Source: an uncultured Actinotalea sp.
GTDB taxonomy: Bacteria; Actinomycetota; Actinomycetes; Actinomycetales; Cellulomonadaceae
DNA length: 11,378 nucleotides
Assembly: GCF_946885855.1 (NCBI RefSeq)
Contig: NZ_CAMPHH010000098.1
Location: 1 to 11,378, forward strand
Reading direction: 5' to 3'
Shown: one piece after another, positions 1 to 5,969 of the stretch
How the letters are laid out: each line of letters starts with the position of its first letter
Numbering within the stretch: the first letter of the stretch is position 1
The notes under the pieces: generated by a model
Database searches by the model: none
The model's input: the letters and a program-made list of their open reading frames with translations, nothing else
Told to the model about the DNA's origin: nothing
Made by a program: the position numbers and the translations under genes

Positions 1-119
1 AGGCCCTGCTCCGGGATGCGGTGCAGGTCGTGACGCAGGGCCGCGAGGTCGGCGGCCATCCCCTCGGCGTCGGCGAGCAGGTCGGTGGTGCGGTCCTGGT
101 GCGGGGCGGCGTTCGACAC
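1..119 (-). CDS. M20-family amidohydrolase/peptidase, N-terminal fragment (runs off left edge)
   Basis: Read on the minus strand from a GTG at 119-117, the frame stays open to the window edge and gives 39 residues. Residues about 26-39 read LRHDLHRIPEQGL, which matches the N-terminal signature of M20 (M20D) metallohydrolases such as hippurate hydrolase, N-acyl-amino-acid amidohydrolase and IAA-amino-acid hydrolase (family pattern: LRRDLHxxPELG). These are cytosolic metalloenzymes that hydrolyse N-acyl amino acids or similar amides. The start is supported by a GGAG Shine-Dalgarno core six bases upstream. The metal ligands and the rest of the usual ~400 residues lie outside the window, so the substrate cannot be assigned. 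It lies 97 bases downstream of the sensor kinase on the same strand but appears to have its own promoter. Confidence 0.72.
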   Translation of the reverse strand, partial: MSNAAPHQDRTTDLLADAEGMAADLAALRHDLHRIPEQG

Positions 120-175
120 GAGCGGCTCCGGGTCGTGGTCGGGCCCGCGGGCGGGCGGCGGTCGGGATGCGGGCG

Positions 176-181
176 ACGCTA
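176..181 (-). promoter_or_regulatory. Candidate -10 box for the M20 amidohydrolase gene
   Basis: On the minus strand the hexamer TAGCGT fits the actinobacterial -10 consensus TANNNT. It is the same hexamer as in the ABC ATPase promoter of this window. It would give a transcript with a leader of about 50 bases containing the GGAG ribosome site. No convincing -35 box is seen at 16-18 bases upstream, so this is a weak prediction. Confidence 0.3.
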
Positions 182-214
182 CCGCCCGATCGTGTCCGGC
201 AGGTGACGGGCGGT
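181..214 (-). terminator. Possible weak terminator after the sensor kinase
   Basis: An 8-bp inverted repeat (ACCGCCCG / CGGGCGGT, arms 181-188 and 207-214) with an 18-base loop begins three bases past the kinase stop codon. There is no T-tract, and the left arm overlaps the candidate -10 box of the next gene. Termination is therefore uncertain and read-through into the amidohydrolase gene is possible. Confidence 0.3.
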
Positions 215-216
215 CC

Positions 217-1611
217 TCAGGGCAGGGGGACCTCGACGCGCGCCCGGAGGCCGCCGAGCGGGGCCGCCCCGAGCGTCACGTCACCGCCGTGCTCGCGGGC
301 GATCTCCCGGACGATCGCCAGGCCGAGCCCACTGCCGCCCGCCTCGCGCTCGCGGGCCTCGTCCAGCCGGACGAACCGCTCGAACACCCGCTCGCGGTCC
401 TCCTCGGGGATGCCCGCGCCGTCGTCGTCGACGGTCACCGCGCCCGGCGCGACGGTGACGTCCACGCGCGAGGCCGCGTGCCGGACCGCGTTGTCGACGA
501 GGTTGCGGACCACCCGTCCGAGTGCCGGCGCGTCCCCGACGGCGCTCCCGGCCCCCGCGAGGCGCACCGTCACCTCCGGCCGGAGGGCGACGGCTCCGGA
601 GCCGCCGACGGCGTCCCGCGCGACGTCGGCGAGGTCGACCTCCACCTTCGCCCGGGGCGCCGAGCCGACGCGGGCCAGGAGCAGCAGGTCGTCGACGAGC
701 CCCTGCATCCGCAGCACCTCCCCGACGAGGTCCTCGGCGAGCTCCTCGGTGCGGTAGACCCCGGGGTGCTCACGGGCGACCTCGAGGCTCGCCCGCAGCG
801 TCGCCAGCGGGGAGCGCAGCTCGTGGGCGGCGTCGGCCACGAACCGGCGCTGCCGCACGGAGGCCGTCTCGAGCCGGTCGAGCATCTCGTTGAGCGTCCG
901 GGCCAGGGCCGCGACCTCGTCGTCGGCGGGGCTCACCGGCAGGGAGCCGGGGCCACCGGCGCGGGCGACCTGCGCGGCGGCGGCACGCATCCGCTCCACG
1001 GGGTGCAGCGCCCGGCCGAGGACGAGCCAGACCGCCACGGCGAGGATCCCCGTCAGCGTCGGCACGACGCCGACGAGGGACAGGCTCAGCGCGCGCAGCA
1101 GACCCTGGACCTCCGCCAGCGGCATCGTCGCGACGACCGTCACCGGTTCCCCGCGCCACTGCGTGGGGACGACGGCGACGCGGGCCTGCCCGTCGTAGGA
1201 GCTGCGGGAGGTCGGGCTGACGACGCCGCTCGTGGCCGTGGCCGCGCGCAGCCGCGCGACCTCCTCCGGCGGCAGGACGGGCAGGGTGCGGCTGGCGCTG
1301 GGGGAGGAGGCGACGACCAGCCCCTCGGCGTCGAGCACCTGGACGATCTCGCCGGGCTCCTCGACCGGGAGGGCGTCGGGGAGGCTGTCGCCGGTGACGA
1401 GCTCGGCGGTGGTGGCCGCGCGCTCGCGGACGATGTCGTCGAGCTCGGCGACGCGGGTCCGCGAGAGGACGGTCGTCAGGGTCAGCGCCCCGACGACGAG
1501 CGTCACGCACAGCAGGCCCGCGGTGAGGACCGTCAGGCGTGTCCGGAGCGACCGGCTGCGCCAGGGGTCGCCGCCCGGGGCCGGCCGGGCGGGCGGGACC
1601 TCGACCGTCAC
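217..1611 (-). CDS. Two-component sensor histidine kinase (HisKA/HATPase)
   Basis: The 464-residue membrane kinase senses an extracytoplasmic cue and phosphorylates the regulator encoded just upstream. Layout: arginine-rich cytoplasmic start, TM1 about 27-50, an extracellular sensor loop about 51-172 with no recognised domain, TM2 about 173-198, and a HAMP linker about 199-252. The HisKA phosphoacceptor motif is HELRSP with H263. The ATPase domain has an N-box (RNLVDNAVRHA, N370 and N374), a G1 box DDDGAGI (395-401), an F-box FERFVRLD (410-417) and a G2 box GSGLGLAI (426-433). All catalytic boxes are intact. It starts at a GTG six bases after the regulator's stop codon, with no clear Shine-Dalgarno sequence, which suggests translational coupling. 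The ligand is unknown; the divergent exported protein and ABC exporter suggest an envelope or toxic-compound signal (inference). Confidence 0.95.
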   Translation of the reverse strand: MTVEVPPARPAPGGDPWRSRSLRTRLTVLTAGLLCVTLVVGALTLTTVLSRTRVAELDDIVRERAATTAELVTGDSLPDALPVEEPGEIVQVLDAEGLVVASSPSASRTLPVLPPEEVARLRAATATSGVVSPTSRSSYDGQARVAVVPTQWRGEPVTVVATMPLAEVQGLLRALSLSLVGVVPTLTGILAVAVWLVLGRALHPVERMRAAAAQVARAGGPGSLPVSPADDEVAALARTLNEMLDRLETASVRQRRFVADAAHELRSPLATLRASLEVAREHPGVYRTEELAEDLVGEVLRMQGLVDDLLLLARVGSAPRAKVEVDLADVARDAVGGSGAVALRPEVTVRLAGAGSAVGDAPALGRVVRNLVDNAVRHAASRVDVTVAPGAVTVDDDGAGIPEEDRERVFERFVRLDEAREREAGGSGLGLAIVREIAREHGGDVTLGAAPLGGLRARVEVPLP

Positions 1612-1617
1612 GGCGGC

Positions 1618-2271
1618 TCAGGCCGCCATGCGGTACCCGGCGCCGCGCACGGTCACGACGGCGTCGCGGCCGAGCTTGCGCCGCAGGTAGCCGACGTAGA
1701 CCTCGACCACGTTGAGGTCCTCGCCCGGGGAGTCCCACACGTGGTCGCGCAGCTCCACCTTCCCGATGACCCGGTCGTGGTGGCGCATGAGGTACTCCAG
1801 GAGGGAGAGCTCCCGCACGGTCAGCTGGACCGGCTCGCCCGCCTTGGTGACCGTCCGCGCGGCGGGGTCGAGCACGATGTCGCCCGCGGTCAGCACCGGG
1901 GGGCGCGGCGCGAGCGGGCGCCGGATGAGCGCGCGCAGCCGCGCGACGAGGACGACGAAGGAGAAGGGCTTGGTCAGGTAGTCGTCCGCCCCGACGTCGA
2001 GGCCGTCCGCGACGTCGTACTCGCCGTCCTTCGCCGAGAGCATGAGCACGGGCGTCCACACCTCGCGCTCGCGCAGCGCCGTGACGACGTCGTACCCGTT
2101 CTTACCGGGGATCATGATGTCGACCACGAGGGCGTCGTAGTCCCCGTGGGTGGCCATCTCCAGTCCCGTGATCCCGTCGTGGGCGAGGTCGACGGCGAAG
2201 CCCTCCGCCGCCAGGCCGCGCTGCAGGGCACGCGCGAGTCCGCGCTCGTCGTCGATCACCAGGATGCGCAC
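1618..2271 (-). CDS. OmpR/PhoB-family response regulator
   Basis: The gene encodes a 217-residue DNA-binding regulator, the cognate partner of the adjacent kinase. The receiver domain (about 1-115) shows the acidic pair D7-D8, phosphoacceptor D51 in VVDIMIPGKNG, the conserved hydroxyl residue S79 and K101 of the KPF motif. A winged-helix effector domain (Trans_reg_C, about 125-215) follows, ending in the typical RGAGYRM sequence. I chose the GTG at 2271 because VRILVIDDE is the canonical N-terminus of the family. A further in-frame GTG at 2295 would add eight atypical residues (MPRWDAWH). A GGTGGGA stretch lies about ten bases upstream of the chosen start, as does a weak -10-like hexamer (GATGCT), so leaderless translation is also possible. 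The paired 11-base-spaced repeats upstream suggest autoregulation. Confidence 0.93.
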   Translation of the reverse strand: MRILVIDDERGLARALQRGLAAEGFAVDLAHDGITGLEMATHGDYDALVVDIMIPGKNGYDVVTALREREVWTPVLMLSAKDGEYDVADGLDVGADDYLTKPFSFVVLVARLRALIRRPLAPRPPVLTAGDIVLDPAARTVTKAGEPVQLTVRELSLLEYLMRHHDRVIGKVELRDHVWDSPGEDLNVVEVYVGYLRRKLGRDAVVTVRGAGYRMAA

Positions 2272-2304
2272 GTGCCAAGCATCCCACCGCGGCACGTCGG
2301 AGCC

Positions 2305-2340
2305 GCTGAGGCGCGGCTGACCACCTCAGCGCGGTCTCAG
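2305..2340. promoter_or_regulatory. Predicted response-regulator operator in the divergent intergenic region
   Basis: On the plus strand GCTGA occurs at 2305-2309 and 2316-2320, exactly 11 bases apart. CTCAG occurs at 2325-2329 and 2336-2340, also exactly 11 bases apart. Read on opposite strands the two pairs are the same element, CTGA(G)-N6-CTGA(G), in opposite orientations. OmpR/PhoB regulators are known to bind as head-to-tail dimers on direct repeats one helical turn (10-11 bp) apart. The block lies 34-69 bases upstream of the regulator's start, well placed for activation. It ends about six bases before the Shine-Dalgarno sequence of the divergent gene, so it would overlap that gene's promoter. 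Which gene is activated and which repressed cannot be read from sequence. Confidence 0.6.
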
Positions 2341-2346
2341 TGCGCC

Positions 2347-2354
2347 GGGGGGAG
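2347..2354 (+). promoter_or_regulatory. Ribosome binding site setting the exported-protein start
   Basis: A G-rich GGGGGGAG Shine-Dalgarno sequence lies nine bases before the ATG at 2364. This favours that ATG over the in-frame GTG at 2340, which would put the ribosome site inside the coding region and abut the operator. Confidence 0.65.
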
Positions 2355-2363
2355 CCTGGTCGC

Positions 2364-3662
2364 ATGACCCAGAGCTCCACCCGCACCGGCGTGCCCGCCG
2401 GTGCCGCCCGTTCCCGGCGCACGGCGTGGGCCGTGCCCGCCGGTGTCGCGCTCGCCGTCGCCGCGGCGTTCGCCACCCCGCCCCTCCTGGCCAGCGCGGG
2501 CGACGACGCCCTGCCCGACCTCACCCCCGAGCAGCTCGCCGAGCGCGTCGCGACCGCGGAGCCCGCCCCGCTGTCGGGGACCGTCGTGCACACGGCGCGC
2601 CTCGGCCTGCCGGAGCTGCCGCTCACCGAGGCCACGGGCGCCGACCCGGTGGCCCTGCTGGGCGGCTCCTCGACGCTGCGCGTGTGGACCGACGGGGCCG
2701 AGCGGTCCCGGGTGTCCCTGCTCGGCGCGGCGTCCGAGTACTCCGTCGTCGCGGACGGCCCCGAGACCTGGACGTACTCGAGCACGACCGACGAGGTCGT
2801 CCACTACACGCTGGACGAGGCGGGGCGTGCCCGGTACGAGGAGGCGGTCGCCGACCTCCGCGCAGGGCTCGCCCCGGACGTCGTCGGCGCCCTGCCGACG
2901 CCCGAGGAGGCGGCCCGGACCGCGCTCGACCAGGTCCAGGGCTACTCGACCGTGTCGCTCGACGCCCGGACGACCGTCGCCGGCCGCGCGGCCTACCAGC
3001 TCGTCGTGACGCCGCGTGACGCGGAGACGCTCGTCGGCCGCGTCGTGGTCGCCGTGGACGCCGAGACGTCCACGCCGCTGCGCGTGCAGGTGTGGAGCGT
3101 CCAGGACTCCCAGGTGCCCGCGCTCGAGATCGGCTTCACCGACGTGACGTTCGGTCAGCCCGACGACGGCGTCCTCACCTTCTCCGCGCCGGCCGGTGCC
3201 ACGGTGCGGGAGGTCGTCGTGCCGATGATGGAGCCGAAGGACCCGGGCGCCGTGGAGGAGCTGCTCTCGGCCGAGCCGCCCGCCCCCGGCGAGCCCGTCG
3301 ACCCGGCGCTGCTGCCCGAGGGCGTCATGACGACCGGCACCGGCTGGGAGACCGTGACGGAGGTCTCCGGCGTCGACGTGGCCGCGGTCCTCGCGGGCGA
3401 CCCGGCGGCCCTCTCCGCCCTGCCGGAGTCGGAGCGCCTCATCGGCTCGGACCGCGCCCAGGACCTCATCTCCGAGTTCCTGCCGGACGAGGAGCAGGCC
3501 AGTGCGTTCGAGCTCGACACCACCGCGCTGTACGACGCCCTGACGACCGAGGTGCCGCAGGGACGGCTGCTCAGCTCCGCGCTGCTCAGCGTCCTGGTGA
3601 CCGAGGACGGCCGGGTGCTCTACGGCGCCGTCCCGGCCGACGTCCTGCTCGGCCTGGCCTGA
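2364..3662 (+). CDS. Exported LolA/DUF2092-like protein
   Basis: The gene encodes 432 residues. An arginine-containing N-terminus and a hydrophobic stretch (about 21-43) are followed by an Ala-Ser-Ala motif at 43-45, giving a likely Sec signal peptide cleaved after residue 45. There is no lipobox cysteine, and I see no cysteine in the protein. The body (about 53-290) has the beta-rich character of actinobacterial LolA-like/DUF2092 proteins (segments such as GTVVHTARLGLPELP, TLRVWTDG, ETWTYSSTTDEVVHY and PLRVQVWS). LolA-fold proteins bind lipid or acyl chains in a concave sheet, but here that role is inference. The C-terminal part (about 330-432) is less familiar and may be a second module. 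The gene diverges from the two-component pair and precedes an ABC exporter, a common actinobacterial neighbourhood in my recollection. It probably sits at the outer face of the membrane as the regulated target or as a partner of the transporter. Confidence 0.75.
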   Translation: MTQSSTRTGVPAGAARSRRTAWAVPAGVALAVAAAFATPPLLASAGDDALPDLTPEQLAERVATAEPAPLSGTVVHTARLGLPELPLTEATGADPVALLGGSSTLRVWTDGAERSRVSLLGAASEYSVVADGPETWTYSSTTDEVVHYTLDEAGRARYEEAVADLRAGLAPDVVGALPTPEEAARTALDQVQGYSTVSLDARTTVAGRAAYQLVVTPRDAETLVGRVVVAVDAETSTPLRVQVWSVQDSQVPALEIGFTDVTFGQPDDGVLTFSAPAGATVREVVVPMMEPKDPGAVEELLSAEPPAPGEPVDPALLPEGVMTTGTGWETVTEVSGVDVAAVLAGDPAALSALPESERLIGSDRAQDLISEFLPDEEQASAFELDTTALYDALTTEVPQGRLLSSALLSVLVTEDGRVLYGAVPADVLLGLA

Positions 3663-3740
3663 TCCGCGAGAGCCGGGGCGAGGTCATGCGCGCCGCGCTG
3701 GACGCGACCTCCTCTGCCGACCCCGCCCGCCCTGCCGAGG

Positions 3741-3767
3741 GTGACCGGCCGCGCCGCGGCCGGTCAC
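3741..3767 (+). terminator. Perfect 12-bp hairpin between the exported protein and ABC ATPase genes
   Basis: GTGACCGGCCGC (3741-3752) and its exact reverse complement (3756-3767) are separated by a 3-base GCC loop. It lies 78 bases past the stop codon of the exported protein gene and 33 bases before the proposed ATPase start. There is no T-tract, which is usual for actinobacterial terminators. It suggests that the ABC pair is transcribed separately, or that read-through is attenuated. Confidence 0.6.
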
Positions 3768-3786
3768 GGCCGTGGTTCCACGCCGG

Positions 3787-3802
3787 TAGCGTGCCGGACG
3801 TG
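3787..3802 (+). promoter_or_regulatory. Leaderless-type promoter of the ABC ATPase gene
   Basis: The -10 hexamer TAGCGT (3787-3792) matches TANNNT and is followed by seven bases and then an in-frame GTG at 3800. That spacing puts the transcription start on the first base of the codon. No Shine-Dalgarno sequence precedes this GTG, which fits leaderless translation, a common mode in actinobacteria. The -35 region is weak. Confidence 0.55.
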
Positions 3803-4837
3803 CCCGACGAGCCGGACCAGACCAGCGCCGCGTCCCCCGTCGGCACCCCAGCGGGTGACCCGCCGGTCGCCGCCGCGGGTCCCACCACGGACCTCGCCGT
3901 CCGGACCGACGGCCTCACCAAGCGGTTCCGGTCCGGTCAGGTCGCCGTCGACGGCATCGACCTCGCGGTGCCGCGGGGCGCCGTCTACGGCTTCCTCGGG
4001 CCGAACGGCTCGGGGAAGACGACGACGATCCGCATGCTCCTCGGCCTCGTCCGTCCGACCGGGGGCGCGGCCTGGCTCCTCGACGGCGCGATGCCGGAGG
4101 CCGGCCCGGCCGTGCTGCCCCGGGTCGGGGTGCTCGTCGAGGGCCCGGCCTTCCAGCCGTACCTCAGCGGCCGCCGGAACCTGGCGCGGCTCGACGCCAA
4201 CGACGCGACCGCGGACCCGCGCACCGCGGACCGCCGGATCGACGAGGCGCTCGAGCGCGTCGGGATGACCGCGGCGGCCGGCAAGCGGTACCGACAGTAC
4301 TCCCTCGGGATGAAGCAGCGCCTCGGCCTCGCGGCGGCGCTCCTGCGGCCCCGTGAGCTCCTCGTCCTCGACGAGCCGACGAACGGCCTGGACCCGCAGG
4401 GCACCCGGGAGGTGCGCGTCCTCATCCGCGAGCTGGCGGACGCGGGGACCACGGTGCTGGTGTCCTCGCACCTGCTCAGCGAGATCGAGCAGGTCTGCTC
4501 GCACGTCGGCATCATGAGCCGCGGCCGGCTGCTGCTCCAGGGCGAGCGGGACGCGGTGATGGGCGCCGGCACGCCGTACGTCCACGTGCGGACCACCCCG
4601 GCCGACGCCCCCCGGGCGCGGGAGGTGCTGCGCGGCCTCGGCGTGCGCGGGGTGACCGTCGACGACGCCGCCGAGGAGGCGGTCCTCCACGGCGTGCTGG
4701 ACGCCGTCGGCCCGGCCGCGGTCGCGGAGGCGCTCGTCGGCGCCGGCGTGGCGCTGCTCGGCCTGGAGGTGCGGCGGCAGAGCCTCGAGGAGCTGTTCGT
4801 CCGGCTCACCGGGGAGGGCTTCGATGTCGCCCGCTGA
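3800..4837 (+). CDS. ABC transporter ATP-binding protein (ABC-2/DRA type)
   Basis: From the GTG at 3800 the protein has 345 residues and powers the membrane protein encoded next. A ~30-residue Pro/Ala-rich disordered start precedes the nucleotide-binding domain. Visible motifs: Walker A GPNGSGKTT (67-75), Q-loop region about 105-120 (no clear glutamine seen; the segment reads VGVLVEGPAFQPYLSG), signature YSLGMKQRL (167-175), Walker B LLVLDEP (187-193), D-loop GLDP and H-loop SSH (222-224). The MKQRL form of the signature and the C-terminal ~75-residue extension ending in SLEELFVRLTGEG are typical of ABC-2 exporters of the CcmA/DrrA/BcrA type. Alternative starts are an ATG at 3686, which would place the perfect hairpin inside the gene, and a GTG at 3791. 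The last 14 bases overlap the permease gene. The substrate is unknown; a peptide, lipid or antibiotic-like compound is plausible. Confidence 0.9.
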   Translation: MPDEPDQTSAASPVGTPAGDPPVAAAGPTTDLAVRTDGLTKRFRSGQVAVDGIDLAVPRGAVYGFLGPNGSGKTTTIRMLLGLVRPTGGAAWLLDGAMPEAGPAVLPRVGVLVEGPAFQPYLSGRRNLARLDANDATADPRTADRRIDEALERVGMTAAAGKRYRQYSLGMKQRLGLAAALLRPRELLVLDEPTNGLDPQGTREVRVLIRELADAGTTVLVSSHLLSEIEQVCSHVGIMSRGRLLLQGERDAVMGAGTPYVHVRTTPADAPRAREVLRGLGVRGVTVDDAAEEAVLHGVLDAVGPAAVAEALVGAGVALLGLEVRRQSLEELFVRLTGEGFDVAR

Positions 4838-5729
4838 CGTCGCCGTCCCCGCCGCCGGGCCGGTCGCCGGACGGGGCGCCGCCGCGCCGCAGGAGTGGCG
4901 GACCCGGCGGGGCGCCTTCGGCCGGATGCTGCGCAGCGAGATCGCGCTCGTCTTCGGCCGGCGCCGCAACGTGGCGCTGCTGTCGGGCCTCGCCGCGGTG
5001 CCGCTGCTGCTGGGTCTCGTGCTGTTCGTCGCGCAGGACACGGCGCTCGCCGGCCAGGGCCCGGGCTTCGTGGGCCGGGTGACCGGCAACGGGCTGTTCC
5101 TCGTCGTCGCCTCGCTGTTCCTGTGCCTGCCGTTCCTGCTGCCGCTGACGATCGGCATCGCGACGGGGGACGCGATCGCGGGCGAGGCCGCGGGCGGCAC
5201 GCTGCGGTACCTGCTCTCCCTGCCGGTCCGGCGCACCCGGCTGCTCGTCGTCAAGGCGCTCGCGACCCTCGCGTACGTCGCCGCCGCGGTCCTCGCGATC
5301 GCCGTCGTCGCGCTGGCGGCGGGAGCACTCCTGTTCGGGCTCTCCGACCTGACGCTGCTGTCCGGGACGACCATCCCCGTCGGCGAGGGCGTCGTGCGTA
5401 TGGCGGGCGTGGTGGCCTACGTCGCGCTGTCGCTCACCGGCCTCGTGGCGGTGGGGCTGTTCTACTCCACGCTGACCGAGGTCCCGGTGGGGGCGATGGC
5501 CGCGACCGTCGTCACCGCCGTCGTCTCCGCCGTCCTCGACACGCTTCCCCAGCTCGCCGTCATCCACCCCGCGCTGCTGACCCACCACTGGCTCGACTTC
5601 GCGGAGTTCCTCCGGCTCGAGGTGGACCCCGGTGTGCTCGGTCAGGGGCTCGCGGTCCAGGCCGCGTGGGTCGCCGTCTTCGGCTCGCTGGCCTGGAGCC
5701 GCTTCACCACCGCGGACGTCACGTCCTGA
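4824..5729 (+). CDS. ABC-2 type transporter permease
   Basis: The 301-residue integral membrane protein is the transport channel partner of the ATPase. Six hydrophobic segments can be seen at about 50-70, 91-112, 147-172, 194-214, 221-240 and 273-291, the usual count for ABC-2 permeases, after a ~45-residue cytoplasmic start. The sequence between TM2 and TM3 (about 115-144) includes GEAAGGTLRYLLSLPVRR, the family's hallmark E-x(n)-GTLR-x-LL-x-x-P motif in the cytoplasmic loop. The ATG lies within the end of the ATPase gene (14-base overlap), preceded by GGGGAGG inside that gene, so the two are translationally coupled and made in step. Two ATPases and two permeases would be expected per complex. 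A strong hairpin follows. Confidence 0.9.
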   Translation: MSPADVAVPAAGPVAGRGAAAPQEWRTRRGAFGRMLRSEIALVFGRRRNVALLSGLAAVPLLLGLVLFVAQDTALAGQGPGFVGRVTGNGLFLVVASLFLCLPFLLPLTIGIATGDAIAGEAAGGTLRYLLSLPVRRTRLLVVKALATLAYVAAAVLAIAVVALAAGALLFGLSDLTLLSGTTIPVGEGVVRMAGVVAYVALSLTGLVAVGLFYSTLTEVPVGAMAATVVTAVVSAVLDTLPQLAVIHPALLTHHWLDFAEFLRLEVDPGVLGQGLAVQAAWVAVFGSLAWSRFTTADVTS

Positions 5730-5787
5730 GCCCCGGGGCCGCGTCGGTCGAGTTCCCCGGCGCGAGGTGGCCCAGGGCGTGATCCGC

Positions 5788-5823
5788 CCCGCCCCGACGG
5801 TCGTCAGCCGCCGTCGGGGCGGG
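5788..5823 (+). terminator. 13-bp hairpin terminator after the ABC permease
   Basis: CCCGCCCCGACGG (5788-5800) pairs perfectly with 5811-5823 around a 10-base loop, 58 bases beyond the permease stop codon. No T-tract follows. The rest of 5730-5953 is GC-rich non-coding sequence in which I see nothing else. Confidence 0.65.
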
Positions 5824-5953
5824 CCGGGCCGCGGAGGTCCAGGGGCGCCCGGCGCCCGGAGGGCCGGGAGGGCCGCGGCGCCCTGCCCGACCCGCCGGCC
5901 CTGGTGACCCCGTCCCTCTCCTCCTCCCGTGGTGGAGCCGTGGTCCGGAGCCC

Positions 5954-5969
5954 TACCGTGCGGTCCATG
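5954..5969 (+). promoter_or_regulatory. Leaderless-type promoter of the VOC-deaminase gene
   Basis: The -10 hexamer TACCGT (5954-5959) is followed by seven bases and the ATG at 5967, the same geometry as the ABC ATPase promoter. No Shine-Dalgarno sequence is present (the intervening bases are GCGGTCC). The geometry decides the start in favour of this ATG rather than in-frame codons further upstream, which would add residues without similarity to VOC proteins. Confidence 0.6.

Noticed and set aside
2272..2295. In-frame GTG at 2295 as the response-regulator start
   Set aside because: It would add eight residues before the canonical VRILVIDDE start and has no better ribosome site.
85..2367. A 760-codon plus-strand open frame opposite the kinase and regulator
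   Set aside because: It is the antisense shadow of two clearly recognisable genes. Its protein is low-complexity Arg/Gly/Ala/Asp-rich with no domain, as expected when stop codons are rare at this GC content.
2364..2500. Lipoprotein signal for the LolA-like protein
   Set aside because: There is no cysteine at or near the predicted cleavage site; an Ala-Ser-Ala Sec cleavage motif is present instead.
3686..3799. ATG at 3686 as the ABC ATPase start
   Set aside because: It would place a perfect 12-bp hairpin and a good -10 box inside the gene and add 38 residues without similarity to ABC proteins. A short AGG-like site just before it keeps it a minor possibility.
3764..5374. A 536-codon minus-strand open frame opposite the ABC genes
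   Set aside because: It is an antisense shadow of the ATPase and permease; both sense genes have intact family motifs.
5824..5900. GC-rich run of GGCGCCC and GGGCCGGGAGG-like units as a possible repeat array
   Set aside because: The units are short, irregular and not consistently spaced; this looks like compositional noise in a 75% GC spacer.
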